64,000 bases of DNA from assembly GCF_000719265.1 (NCBI RefSeq), contig NZ_JOFL01000002.1:298301-362300 (forward strand), read 5' to 3'. The stretch comes from Streptomyces roseoverticillatus (GTDB taxonomy: Bacteria > Actinomycetota > Actinomycetes > Streptomycetales > Streptomycetaceae). Under the pieces are notes generated by a model. It saw only the letters and a list, made by a program, of their open reading frames with translations. It did not search any database and was not told the origin of the DNA. The translations under genes were made by a program, and so were the position numbers. Shown in pieces: positions 8,801 to 15,708 of the stretch (the stretch's first letter is position 1; each line of letters begins with the position of its first letter).

Positions 8801-9434
8801 GGAGAAGGCCTACCTCCTCGCGCAGGAGCGCGAGATGCTCGGCCTCTACGTCTCCGACCACCCGCTCTTCGGCATCGAGCACGTCCTCAACGACAAGGCC
8901 GACGCCGCGATCTCCCAGCTCACCGGCGGTGAGCACGCCGACGGCGCGATCGTCACCATCGGCGGCATCATCTCCGGCCTGCAGCGCAAGATGACCAAGC
9001 AGGGCAACGCCTGGGCCATCGCCACCGTCGAGGACCTGGCCGGCTCCATCGACTGCATGTTCTTCCCCGCCACCTACCAGCTGGTCTCCACCCAGCTCGT
9101 CGAGGACGCCGTCGTCTTCGTCAAGGGCCGCCTCGACAAGCGCGAGGACATCCCCCGCCTGGTGGCCATGGAGCTGATGGTCCCCGACCTGTCGAACGCG
9201 GGCACCAACGCCCCCGTGATCATCACCATCCCCACGGTGAAGGTCACCCCGCCGATGGTGGAGCGGCTCGGCCAGGTCCTCACCCACCACCGGGGCTCCA
9301 CCGAGGTGCGGATCAAGCTCCAGGGGCCGCGGAAGACCACCGTCCTGCGCCTGGACCGGCACCGGGTCACCCCCGACCCGGCGCTCTTCGGCGACCTGAA
9401 GCAGTTGCTCGGCCCGTCCTGCCTGGCCGGCTGA
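5883..9434 (+). CDS. dnaE: DNA polymerase III alpha subunit
   Basis: Replicative polymerase catalytic subunit, 1183 aa, the usual length for actinobacterial DnaE1. The N-terminal PHP domain begins at once (HLHVHTQYSLLDGA, MSDHGNLHG); the palm holds the catalytic aspartates in MPDVDIDFDERR with GRGSAAGS before it; DLFGG and the late VTIGGIISGLQRKMTK mark the tail and the OB domain. The GTG at 5883 is used because GGAGG sits about 10 nt upstream and the PHP domain then starts at residue 6; the reading frame extends further upstream but that part is not family-like. Followed by a strong hairpin shared with the convergent small gene. Confidence 0.97.
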   Translation: MANKPPFTHLHVHTQYSLLDGAARLKDMFNACNEMGMSHIAMSDHGNLHGAYDFFHSAQKAGITPIIGIEAYVAPESRRNKRRIQWGQPHQKRDDVSGSGGYTHKTIWAANATGLHNLFRLSSDAYAEGWLTKWPRMDKETISQWSEGLIASTGCPSGELQTRLRLGQFDEALKSASEYQDIFGKDRYFLELMDHGIEIERRVRDGLLEIGKKLGIPPLVTNDSHYTYAHEAEAHDALLCIQTGKNLSDPDRFRFDGSGYYLKSTDEMYAIDSSDAWQEGCANTKLVADQIETEGMFQFRNLMPKFDIPDGYTEVTWFREETMRGMHRRFPGGIPDDRMKQVEYEMDTIISMGFPGYFLVVADFIMWAKNQGIAVGPGRGSAAGSIVAYAMGITDLDPIPHGLIFERFLNPERISMPDVDIDFDERRRSEVIRYVTEKYGADKVAMIGTYGTIKAKNAIKDSARVLGYPYAMGDRLTKAMPADVLGKGIPLSGILDPQHPRYSEAGEIRGMYENEPDVKKVIDTARGVEGLVRQMGVHAAGVIMSSETITDHVPVWVRHTDGVTITQWDYPSCESLGLLKMDFLGLRNLTIMDDAVKMVKANKGIDIDLLSLPLDDPKTFELLQRGDTLGVFQFDGGPMRSLLRLMKPDNFEDISAVSALYRPGPMGMNSHTNYALRKNGQQDITPIHPELKEPLEEVLGVTYGLIVYQEQVQKAAQIVAGYSLGEADILRRVMGKKKPDELAKNFVFFKEGAQKKGFSDEAIQALWDVLVPFAGYAFNKAHSAAYGLVSYWTAYLKANYPAEYMSGLLTSVRDDKDKSAIYLNECRRMGIKVLPPNVNESEANFAAQGDDVILFGLTAVRNVGQNVVDSIIRCRKSKGKYASFPDFLDKVEAVVCNKRTVESLIKAGAFDEMGHTRKGLTAHYEPMIDNVVQVKRKEAEGQFDLFGGMGDSADGTSDGPGFGLDVEFSDVEWEKAYLLAQEREMLGLYVSDHPLFGIEHVLNDKADAAISQLTGGEHADGAIVTIGGIISGLQRKMTKQGNAWAIATVEDLAGSIDCMFFPATYQLVSTQLVEDAVVFVKGRLDKREDIPRLVAMELMVPDLSNAGTNAPVIITIPTVKVTPPMVERLGQVLTHHRGSTEVRIKLQGPRKTTVLRLDRHRVTPDPALFGDLKQLLGPSCLAG

Positions 9435-9481
9435 GCATCCGCGGGCGGGCCCGGCAGCCCGGCCCGTCCGTACCCGCGCAT

Positions 9482-9516
9482 GAGGGGCGCACCCGGATCG
9501 GCCGGGTGCGCCCCTC
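9482..9516. terminator. Bidirectional hairpin terminator after dnaE
   Basis: Perfect 15-bp stem (9482-9496 with 9502-9516), 5-nt loop ATCGG, between the convergent dnaE and the small gene at 9577-9747. Confidence 0.85.
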
Positions 9517-9576
9517 TGTGCGTCAAGGCGCCGGTGGGCGCCCTCTCCTGTCGGCCGGGCGCCGTCCTGACACCGC

Positions 9577-9747
9577 TCAGTTGTGGCCGAAGCGCTTCTG
9601 CTTGCTCTTGCGAGCCATGTCGCCCGGGGTGACCTGCGTGGCCCGCTGCTCGCTCTGGGACTCGATCGAGGAGCTCTTGGCCTGCTGCTGGCCGCGCTCC
9701 GCGGCGCTCGCCGACTTCGGCTGCTTCCGGTCCTTGTTCTTCGCCAT
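9577..9747 (-). CDS. Small hydrophilic basic protein, 56 aa
   Basis: Unrecognised 56-residue protein (MAKNKDRKQPKSAS start, KSKQKRFGHN end), rich in Lys, Gln and Ser, no hydrophobic segment, likely disordered. The start is fixed by GTGGAGGC about 9 nt before ATG 9747, a good ribosome-binding site, which together with isolation between a terminator and a 255-nt spacer makes it a real gene. I recall similar short proteins beside dnaE in other Streptomyces but cannot assign a function. Confidence 0.75.
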   Translation of the reverse strand: MAKNKDRKQPKSASAAERGQQQAKSSSIESQSEQRATQVTPGDMARKSKQKRFGHN

Positions 9748-10002
9748 GCTGAAGTGCCTCCACATCGGGACGACCCCCTGCGGTCACCCTCGCACGCACT
9801 GCCGAACCGCGCATTTCGGGTAATTACCGTGCGTGATGCGTGCACTTACCGCCGTGAGGGCGTATCCGCCACGCCGAAGATCCAGTTCGGACTGATAACC
9901 CCCGCACGGTCGGGCAGACTCCAAGGAAAGCCGAGGAAAACCGGGGCACTGCCGTGCCGGGGGGCGACCGCAATTTCTGCACGCACAGAAAGAGGGTGGA
10001 AC

Positions 10003-11328
10003 GTGGACCGCTGCGTCGTCCTGGTGGACGCCGGGTATCTGCTGGGCGCCGCCGCGAGCCTGCTGGCCGGCGAGCCCGCCCGGTCCCGCATCTCCGTTGA
10101 CCACGCGATCCTCATCCAGGGGCTGCGCGAGCGCGCCGAGGCCGAGACCGAGCAGCCCCTGCTGAGGATCTACTGGTTCGACGGCGCGCCCGACCGGGTG
10201 CCCCAGCCCGAGCACCGCAGGCTCCGCGTCATGCCCCGGGTCACCGTCCGGCTGGGCGCCCTGACCCGCAGCGACGGCCGCTGGGCCCAGAAGGGCGTGG
10301 ACGCCGCCATGCACGCCGAGCTCACCGAGCTCGCCCGCAACCGCGCCTGCTCCGACATCGTCCTCGTCACCGGCGACGGCGACCTCCTGCCCGGTCTGAT
10401 GTCCGCCAAGGAGCACGGCGTCGCCGTCCACCTGTGGGCCGTCCAGGCCGCCGACGGCGACTACAACCAGTCCGAGGACCTCGTCGCCGAGGCCGACGAG
10501 CGCCGCGTCCTCGACCGCACGTGGATCACGCGCGCCGTCCGCGCCAAGGAGCTCACCGGCGCCTGCGCCCCGCAGCCCGCCCCGGGCCCCGAGATCGCCG
10601 CGATCCTCTCCGCCCCCCTCCCCGAGACCGCCGCCGCGGCCGCCGCCCCGGCCCCCCGCTCCGCCGAACCGGTCCCCGCCGAGCGCAACGGCTCCCGCCC
10701 TGGCGCCCCCGCCACCACCGACGGCACCCCCGGCGACCAGGACGCCCCCGAGACCCCCGCCGCCCGCGGCGTGCCCACCCCCAAGGACCTCGCCACCCTC
10801 GGCCGCGGCCTCGCCGGCCAGCCCGCCGACCGGTCCGGCGGGCCCGGCGGCGGCCAGGGCGGCGCCTCCGGCCAGAGCAACGGCTCCGCCCTCGCCGCCA
10901 ACGCCACCCTGCGCTGGTCCTCCGACAAGGGCTGGATCGAGCGGCCCGGCACCGGCGGCCCCGGCGAGCCCCCCGAAACCGCCTCCCTGCCGATGCTCGC
11001 CCAGCTCACCAGCGCCGAGCAGCGCTGGGCCGACCGCGAGGAGGACATCACCACCGTCGGCGGCGACCCCTTCGAGGTCGGCCAGGTCTTCGCCCGGCGC
11101 TGGGCCGAGCGCCTCCCCGACCCCGTCCACCTGCAGCACCTCTCCACCGAATACCCCCGCATCCCGCACCGCATCGACGGAGAGCTGCTGCGCTACGCCG
11201 CCCGCTTCGGCCTGCTCGCCCACAAGGACGACCAGATCGACGAGCACGACCGCTATGCCATCCGGGCCGGCTTCTGGCGCGAAATCGACACCCGCACGGC
11301 GGCCGAGAAGGCACCGGCGGGCGACTGA
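10003..11328 (+). CDS. NYN (PIN-like) domain protein with disordered linker
   Basis: 441-aa cytoplasmic protein. Residues about 1-170 form a NYN/DUF88 (LabA-like) PIN-fold domain with acidic residues in the expected places: VLVDAGYLLG, IYWFDGAPD, KGVDAAMHAEL and LVTGDGDLLPG; this fold is usually a metal-dependent RNase. Residues about 180-300 are a Pro/Ala/Gly-rich linker, and 320-441 a conserved C-terminal module (FEVGQVFARRWAERL, YPRIPHRIDGELLRYA) that is probably helical. GTG 10003 is chosen for GAGGGTGG just upstream; the frame is open 420 nt further 5' but that stretch is not protein-like. The 255-nt gap before it shows no other gene. Confidence 0.85.
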   Translation: MDRCVVLVDAGYLLGAAASLLAGEPARSRISVDHAILIQGLRERAEAETEQPLLRIYWFDGAPDRVPQPEHRRLRVMPRVTVRLGALTRSDGRWAQKGVDAAMHAELTELARNRACSDIVLVTGDGDLLPGLMSAKEHGVAVHLWAVQAADGDYNQSEDLVAEADERRVLDRTWITRAVRAKELTGACAPQPAPGPEIAAILSAPLPETAAAAAAPAPRSAEPVPAERNGSRPGAPATTDGTPGDQDAPETPAARGVPTPKDLATLGRGLAGQPADRSGGPGGGQGGASGQSNGSALAANATLRWSSDKGWIERPGTGGPGEPPETASLPMLAQLTSAEQRWADREEDITTVGGDPFEVGQVFARRWAERLPDPVHLQHLSTEYPRIPHRIDGELLRYAARFGLLAHKDDQIDEHDRYAIRAGFWREIDTRTAAEKAPAGD

Positions 11329-11385
11329 CCGCGCCACGCTCCGCGCCCGGGCCGCCCCGACGGCCGGGGCGCGCGGCCAACCGCG

Positions 11386-11391
11386 TACCCT
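11386..11391 (+). promoter_or_regulatory. Putative -10 box for leaderless ABC ATPase gene
   Basis: TACCCT, 8 nt before GTG 11400; no Shine-Dalgarno sequence. Confidence 0.45.
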
Positions 11392-11399
11392 CGTAGCTC

Positions 11400-12419
11400 G
11401 TGAGAACGGGCGTGAAAGAGGCGGCTGCAGCCGCCACGGTGTGCACCGTGCGCGGCCTGGTCAAGACCTACCCCGCCGCGCGCGGCCGCCGCGGCGCGCC
11501 CGGCACCGCCGAGGTGCGCGCCAGCGACGGCATCGACCTGGAGGTCCGGCGCGGCGAGATCTTCGGACTGCTCGGGCCCAACGGCGCCGGCAAGTCCACC
11601 CTCGTCCGCCAGCTGACCGGCCTGCTCCGCCCCGACGAGGGCAGCGTCGAGCTCCTCGGCCACGACCTCGTGCGCCACCCCGAGCGCGCCGCGCGCCTCG
11701 TCGGCTACCTCGGCCAGGAGTCCACCGCCCTCGACGAGCTGACCGTCGCCCTCGCCGCCGAGACCACCGGCCGGCTCCGCGGCCTCGGCCTGCGGGCGGC
11801 CCGCGCCGAGCGCGACGCCGTCCTCGGCGAACTGGGTCTCACCCCGCTCGCCGGGCGCCCCCTGAAGAAGCTCTCCGGCGGCCAGCGCCGCCTCGCCTGC
11901 TTCGCCGCCACCCTCGTCGGCGACCGGCCCGTCCTCGTCCTCGACGAGCCCACCGCCGGCATGGACCCGGTCGCGCGCCGCGCCGTCTGGGCCGCCGTCG
12001 ACCGCCGCCGCGCCGAGCACGGCACGACCGTCCTGCTCGTCACCCACAACGTCATCGAGGCCGAGACCGTCCTCGACCGCGTCGCCGTGCTGGAGCGCGG
12101 CCGGATCATCGCCTGCGACACGCCCGCCGGGCTGAAGGAGCTCGTCGGCGACGAGGTCCGCGTCGAGCTCGTCTGGCGCGCCGAGGCCCCCCTGCACGTC
12201 CCCGAGGTCGCCGCGCTGTGCGACGCCGCGCAGGCCGCCGGCCGGCGCTGGACGCTGCGGCTCGCCCCCGCCGAGGCGCGCGCCGCCGTCGCCGCCGTGA
12301 CCGGCGGGCCCGCCTTCGCCGCGCTCGACGACTTCACCCTCACCACGCCCAGCCTGGAGGACGTGTACCTCGCGCTCGGCGGCCGCGCGGAGGGTGCGGA
12401 GGGGCTGGTGAAGGCGTGA
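11400..12419 (+). CDS. ABC transporter ATP-binding protein (ABC-2 exporter type)
   Basis: 339-aa ATPase of the DrrA/CcmA-like drug or lipid exporter class. Walker A LLGPNGAGKST at about 61-71, Q-loop YLGQES, signature LSGGQRRLA, Walker B VLVLDEPTAGMDP, and the switch His in LLVTHN. The C-terminal extension of about 100 residues after the NBD is typical of this class. The GTG at 11400 lacks a ribosome-binding site but follows a -10-like box; GTG 11412 is an alternative. The permease starts 40 nt downstream, so the pair forms one exporter; substrate unknown. Confidence 0.9.
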   Translation: MRTGVKEAAAAATVCTVRGLVKTYPAARGRRGAPGTAEVRASDGIDLEVRRGEIFGLLGPNGAGKSTLVRQLTGLLRPDEGSVELLGHDLVRHPERAARLVGYLGQESTALDELTVALAAETTGRLRGLGLRAARAERDAVLGELGLTPLAGRPLKKLSGGQRRLACFAATLVGDRPVLVLDEPTAGMDPVARRAVWAAVDRRRAEHGTTVLLVTHNVIEAETVLDRVAVLERGRIIACDTPAGLKELVGDEVRVELVWRAEAPLHVPEVAALCDAAQAAGRRWTLRLAPAEARAAVAAVTGGPAFAALDDFTLTTPSLEDVYLALGGRAEGAEGLVKA

Positions 12420-12459
12420 CGAGAGCCCTGCCGACCGGACTGAACAGGAGCTGTGCCGG

Positions 12460-13299
12460 GTGAGTGCTGTGTCCGCAGAAGCGGTAACCGCCGGGGCGGT
12501 CAGGTCCGGGGGCGACACCCGGCCGCGGTCCGGCGGCGACGGCGCCGCCCCGCTCGCGCCCCGGGCGAAGCTGCTGCCCGCCCTGGCCGCCGTGTACCGC
12601 GCGCAGCTCTCGCGGGCCCGGGTCGCGCGGATCCCGCTGCTGTTCGTGGCGACGTTCCAGTCCGTCGGCATCATGATCATGATGCGGGGCGTGGTGGACG
12701 GCGGCGCCGAGGCGCGGGCCGTCGTGGCCGGCTCCAGCGTGCTCGTCGTGGCCTTCGTCGCCCTCAACCTCCTCGCCCAGTACTTCGGCCAGCTGCGCGC
12801 GAGCGGCGGCCTCGACCACTACGCGACGCTGCCCGTGCCGCCCGCGGCCGTCGTGCTCGGCGCGGCCGGCGCGTACGCCTCCTTCACCGTGCCCGGCACC
12901 GCCGTCACGGCCGTCGTGGGCAGCGCGCTCTTCGGCCTCCCGATGGGGCACCTGTGGGTGCTCGCCGCGGTCGTCCCGCTCTCCGGCGCGGCCCTCGCCG
13001 GCCTCGGCGCGGCCCTCGGGCTGCTCGCACCGCGCCAGGAACTGGCCACGCTCTGCGGACAGCTCGGCATGTCGGCGGCGCTGCTCCTGGGCGTGCTGCC
13101 CGCCGCGCACATGCCCGCGCCCATCGCCTACGCGCGCGACCTGCTCCCCTCCACGTACGGGGTGGAGGCGCTCGCCCGCAGCTTCGACGCGCGCCCCGAC
13201 TGGGCCGTGGTCGCCGCCGACCTCGGTGTGTGCGCGGCCGTCGGCGTGGTCTCGCTGGCCGCGGCGACGTGGGCGTACCGCCGGGCGGCCGTGCGGTGA
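12460..13299 (+). CDS. ABC-2 type transporter permease
   Basis: 279-aa membrane subunit paired with the upstream ATPase. After a 45-residue hydrophilic N-terminus there are six hydrophobic segments (for example RIPLLFVATFQSVGIMIM and [19 protein letters not shown]) as in ABC-2 permeases. GTG 12460 is preferred because AGGAG lies about 10 nt upstream at 12446-12450. Confidence 0.88.
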   Translation: MSAVSAEAVTAGAVRSGGDTRPRSGGDGAAPLAPRAKLLPALAAVYRAQLSRARVARIPLLFVATFQSVGIMIMMRGVVDGGAEARAVVAGSSVLVVAFVALNLLAQYFGQLRASGGLDHYATLPVPPAAVVLGAAGAYASFTVPGTAVTAVVGSALFGLPMGHLWVLAAVVPLSGAALAGLGAALGLLAPRQELATLCGQLGMSAALLLGVLPAAHMPAPIAYARDLLPSTYGVEALARSFDARPDWAVVAADLGVCAAVGVVSLAAATWAYRRAAVR

Positions 13300-13343
13300 C
13301 GCGCCAGGACCGTCCTGCCGCCGGGTCCGCGGCGCCGACCTGG

Positions 13344-13349
13344 CACGAT
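13344..13349 (+). promoter_or_regulatory. Putative -10 box for leaderless DUF2567 gene
   Basis: CACGAT, 6 nt before GTG 13356; no Shine-Dalgarno sequence. Confidence 0.4.
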
Positions 13350-13355
13350 GACAGG

Positions 13356-13997
13356 GTGACCGCACCGCTGACGCCGCATGACCCGCCCTCGAACGAGCCC
13401 GGGCCCGCAGCCGGGCCCACGGAGCCCGCGCTCCTCCCCGTGGACGAGGCCGAGCGCCGTGCCCAGACGCGCGCCGAACTGCGGCAGGCCGCGGTCGTCG
13501 CCGCGGTGGTGGCGGTCTCCGGCCTGCTGCTGGGACTGCTGTGGGCGTGGCTCGCGCCGAAGGTCCCGCTCATCTCGGACGGCAAGGCCGTCTACCTGAA
13601 GAACAGCGAGGGCGAGCAGGCCATCGGAGCCGACGGCACGTTCGCGCTGCTGGCCCTCGGATTCGGTGTGCTCAGCGGGGCCGTCGTCTTCTGGCTGCGG
13701 CGCCGCGGGGGCGTTCCGCTCGTGGTCGGGCTGGCCGCGGGCTCCTTCCTCGCCTCGCTCGTCGCCTGGCGCCTCGGCATGTGGCTGGGCCCCACGTCGG
13801 ACGTGGTGGCGGCGGCCCGCGCGGCGGGGCGCGGCGTCGTCTTCGACGCCCCGCTCAAGCTGGCGGCGAAGGGCACGCTCCTGGCGTGGCCGCTCGCGGC
13901 GATGGCCGTCCATCTCGTGCTGACGGCGCTGTTCGGGCCGCGGGATCCGGAGCCGGTGCCGGACTGGACGTCCGGAGAGCCCGGGAATCCGGCCTGA
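13356..13997 (+). CDS. DUF2567 family membrane protein
   Basis: 213-aa actinobacterial membrane protein. A Pro-rich cytoplasmic N-terminus of about 45 residues is followed by four TM helices (VAAVVAVSGLLLGLLWAWL, ALLALGFGVLSGAVVFW, LVVGLAAGSFLASLVAW, WPLAAMAVHLVLTALFG). An extracytoplasmic loop after TM1 (ISDGKAVYLKNSEGEQAIGAD) is characteristic of the family. Function unknown. It lies 56 nt after the permease and may be co-transcribed, but the box before its GTG suggests its own start. Confidence 0.85.
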   Translation: MTAPLTPHDPPSNEPGPAAGPTEPALLPVDEAERRAQTRAELRQAAVVAAVVAVSGLLLGLLWAWLAPKVPLISDGKAVYLKNSEGEQAIGADGTFALLALGFGVLSGAVVFWLRRRGGVPLVVGLAAGSFLASLVAWRLGMWLGPTSDVVAAARAAGRGVVFDAPLKLAAKGTLLAWPLAAMAVHLVLTALFGPRDPEPVPDWTSGEPGNPA

Positions 13998-14000
13998 GCC

Positions 14001-14214
14001 GAGTCCGGCACCGCCGGGCACCTCCAGTGGGGGTTGCGCGCCGTCGCGGCGGGGGTGATTCCCCTGACCCGCCCCTTCCCGAAACGGGGGGCAAGCCCCC
14101 CAGGCCCCCCGCAGGGGGAAACGGTGAAAGGGCGGGACCGGGGCATTCCCCTCCGCCGCAACGGCGGTGCACCACAGCGGTGAGAGTCCGGCGGAATCGT
14201 CGCCTCACCGGGGC
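14001..14214. repeat. Dispersed intergenic repeat, copy A
   Basis: Gene-free spacer holding both halves of the repeat family: TCCGGCACCGCCGG (14004-14017), a core around 14033-14054 ending in CGTCGCGGCGGGG, and a right half 14148-14199 ending TCCGGCGGAATC. The segment 14004-14054 matches the reverse complement of 34125-34172 closely, with 22 identical bases at one end. Confidence 0.7.
14086..14101. terminator. Possible terminator hairpin after DUF2567 gene
   Basis: GGGGGGC-AA-GCCCCCC: 7-bp G:C stem with a tight loop inside repeat copy A, about 90 nt after the DUF2567 stop. Confidence 0.4.
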
Positions 14215-14242
14215 CGGTACGTACCCTCGATCAGCGGGCCGG

Positions 14243-14317
14243 CTACGCCGGCCTGCGGCCGTGGTTCGCGCGGTTCTTCTTCAGGCGCCAGCGGCGCTTG
14301 CGGGTGCGCTTCGACAT
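14243..14317 (-). CDS. 50S ribosomal protein bL37 (24 aa)
   Basis: Very short gene encoding 24 residues, almost entirely Arg/Lys, ending ANHGRRPA. This matches the actinobacterial ribosomal protein bL37 seen in mycobacterial ribosomes, whose sequence, as I recall, ends ANHGKRPNA. GGGAGGGA lies about 8 nt upstream of ATG 14317, an excellent ribosome-binding site, and the TAG stop is clean. It is too short for routine gene finding. Confidence rests on the conserved C-terminal motif, the composition and the ribosome-binding site. Confidence 0.85.
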   Translation of the reverse strand: MSKRTRKRRWRLKKNRANHGRRPA

Positions 14318-14417
14318 GGGCGTCCCTCCCGGGGTCGCGGGCCGCACGCGCGGCGGCCCGCTCCGACGGTCGTAGCCGAGGGACGGGCGGCCGTCCAGAC
14401 CCCCCGCACCATCGGGG

Positions 14418-14909
14418 TCACCCGCGGGCGATCGGCGCGATCACCGCATCCGTGAGCGCGGCCAGGTCACCGGGCGAGAGCTCGACTTCCAGGCCCCGGC
14501 GCCCCGCCGAGACGCAGATGGTCGCGTGGGAGCGCGCGGAGGCGTCCAGCGCGGTCGGCAGCCGCCGGCGCTGACCGAGCGGCGAGATCCCGCCCCGTAC
14601 GTACCCCGTCGTGCGCTCCGCGGCCGCCGGGTCGGCCATCGCCGCCCGCTTGCCGCCGACGGCCGCCGCGAGGGCCTTCAGGTCGAGGGAGCCGGAGACG
14701 GGCACGACGGCGACGGTCAGCGCGCCGTCGACCTCGGCGACGAGGGTCTTGAAGACCTGTGCCGGATCCCGCCCGAGGGCCTCCGCGGCCTCCGTCCCGT
14801 AGGACGCGGTGGCCGGGTCGTGGTCGTAGGAGTGCACGGTGAAGACGGTCCCCGCCTTCTCCAGGGCGACGATGGCCGGGGTCGAGCCCGCCCGCTGCTT
14901 GCGCGCCAA
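14418..14909 (-). CDS. ybaK: Cys-tRNA(Pro)/Cys-tRNA(Cys) deacylase YbaK
   Basis: 163-aa editing enzyme that hydrolyses mischarged Cys-tRNA(Pro). YbaK/EbsC fold markers: GTVFTVHSYDHD, YGTEAAEALG, QVFKTLV, the conserved Lys in LDLKALAAAVGGKRA, and TGYVRGGISPLGQ with the essential Gly pair. The start is a TTG at 14909 (LARKQRAGSTPAI), the only start that gives the usual N-terminus; the ribosome-binding site is weak. It begins 17 nt after the stop of the LON-domain gene, so the two are probably co-transcribed. Confidence 0.88.
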   Translation of the reverse strand: MARKQRAGSTPAIVALEKAGTVFTVHSYDHDPATASYGTEAAEALGRDPAQVFKTLVAEVDGALTVAVVPVSGSLDLKALAAAVGGKRAAMADPAAAERTTGYVRGGISPLGQRRRLPTALDASARSHATICVSAGRRGLEVELSPGDLAALTDAVIAPIARG

Positions 14910-14926
14910 GAGTCCGTTCCGTCCGG

Positions 14927-15664
14927 TCAGTTGGGGTTCGTCGGCTGCCGGATCAGGTCCGTGGCCGGCAGGGAGGGGAGCTTACCGATCACCGCGGTCT
15001 CGGCGCGCAGCATTTTCAGCTCGCGCGCGAGCCGCGTCGCGGTGTCCGGGGTCTCCAGGAGCTGCTGCTTCGCCGGGGTGTCGAGCATGGCCGCCGCGGC
15101 GACGAGGTAGGAGAGCACGGACGGGTCGCCCGGCAGGTCGGTCTGCCCGGCGAGCGTGCGCTCGGTCGCCCCGGCGAGCCGCTTCTGGTAGGCGCGGAAG
15201 GCCCGGACGACCCCGGAGGCGAGCGCGCCCGCGCCTTCGCCCTGTTCCTCCGCGATGTCCTCGACCTCGCCCGTCAGGTACGGACCGGAGGCGTCGACCG
15301 ACAGCAGTCGGAAGCGGGTGGTGCCGGTGGCGAGGACCTCGTACGTGCCGCCGGTGCGCTCCCGGATGGTGGCCGCCTCCGCCACGCAGCCGACGGTGTG
15401 GAACGCCTTGAGCGGGTCGGGGCCGAAGCCGGACGCCGGGCCGGGCTCGGGGCGGGCGCCCTCGGGCAGGCCGGGGGCCGTGGGCGCGACCTCGCTGCCG
15501 TCGCGGATGGCGACGACGCCGAAGCGGCGCGGTTCCTCCTCGGGGAGCGCCGACAGGTCGCGCATCAGCGCGCGGTACCGCTGCTCGAAGACGTTCAGGG
15601 GCAGGACGAGTCCGGGGAACAGCACCGAGTTCAGCGGGAAGAGGGGCAGGCGCGCGGTGGTCAC
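14927..15664 (-). CDS. LON peptidase substrate-binding domain protein
   Basis: 245-aa stand-alone LON N-terminal (PUA-like) domain protein without ATPase or protease domain. It starts LPLFPLNSVLFPGLVLPLNVFE, as in the family, and continues with RYRALMRD, FGVVAIRDG, VGCVAEAATIR and RFRLL. Presumed to bind unfolded or substrate proteins; the role in actinobacteria is not established. GTG 15664 has no Shine-Dalgarno sequence but a TAGGCT box 8 nt upstream. First gene of a unit with ybaK. Confidence 0.85.
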   Translation of the reverse strand: MTTARLPLFPLNSVLFPGLVLPLNVFEQRYRALMRDLSALPEEEPRRFGVVAIRDGSEVAPTAPGLPEGARPEPGPASGFGPDPLKAFHTVGCVAEAATIRERTGGTYEVLATGTTRFRLLSVDASGPYLTGEVEDIAEEQGEGAGALASGVVRAFRAYQKRLAGATERTLAGQTDLPGDPSVLSYLVAAAAMLDTPAKQQLLETPDTATRLARELKMLRAETAVIGKLPSLPATDLIRQPTNPN

Positions 15665-15672
15665 AGCCGGTA

Positions 15673-15678
15673 AGCCTA
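15673..15678 (-). promoter_or_regulatory. Putative -10 box for leaderless LON-domain gene
   Basis: TAGGCT on the minus strand, 8 nt before GTG 15664; same hexamer and spacing as before trpE and chorismate mutase. Confidence 0.5.
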
Positions 15679-15708
15679 ATGGCCTGTGCACCGGTGCCGC
15701 CCCGGCGT

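Noticed and set aside
5994..9845. 1283-codon open frame opposite dnaE
   Set aside because: Antisense shadow with repeated hydrophobic and acidic dipeptides and no recognisable domain; dnaE is unambiguous.
9583..10002. Upstream extension of the NYN protein
   Set aside because: The frame is open but the translated stretch lacks protein-like composition and crosses the small convergent gene; GTG 10003 has a good ribosome-binding site.
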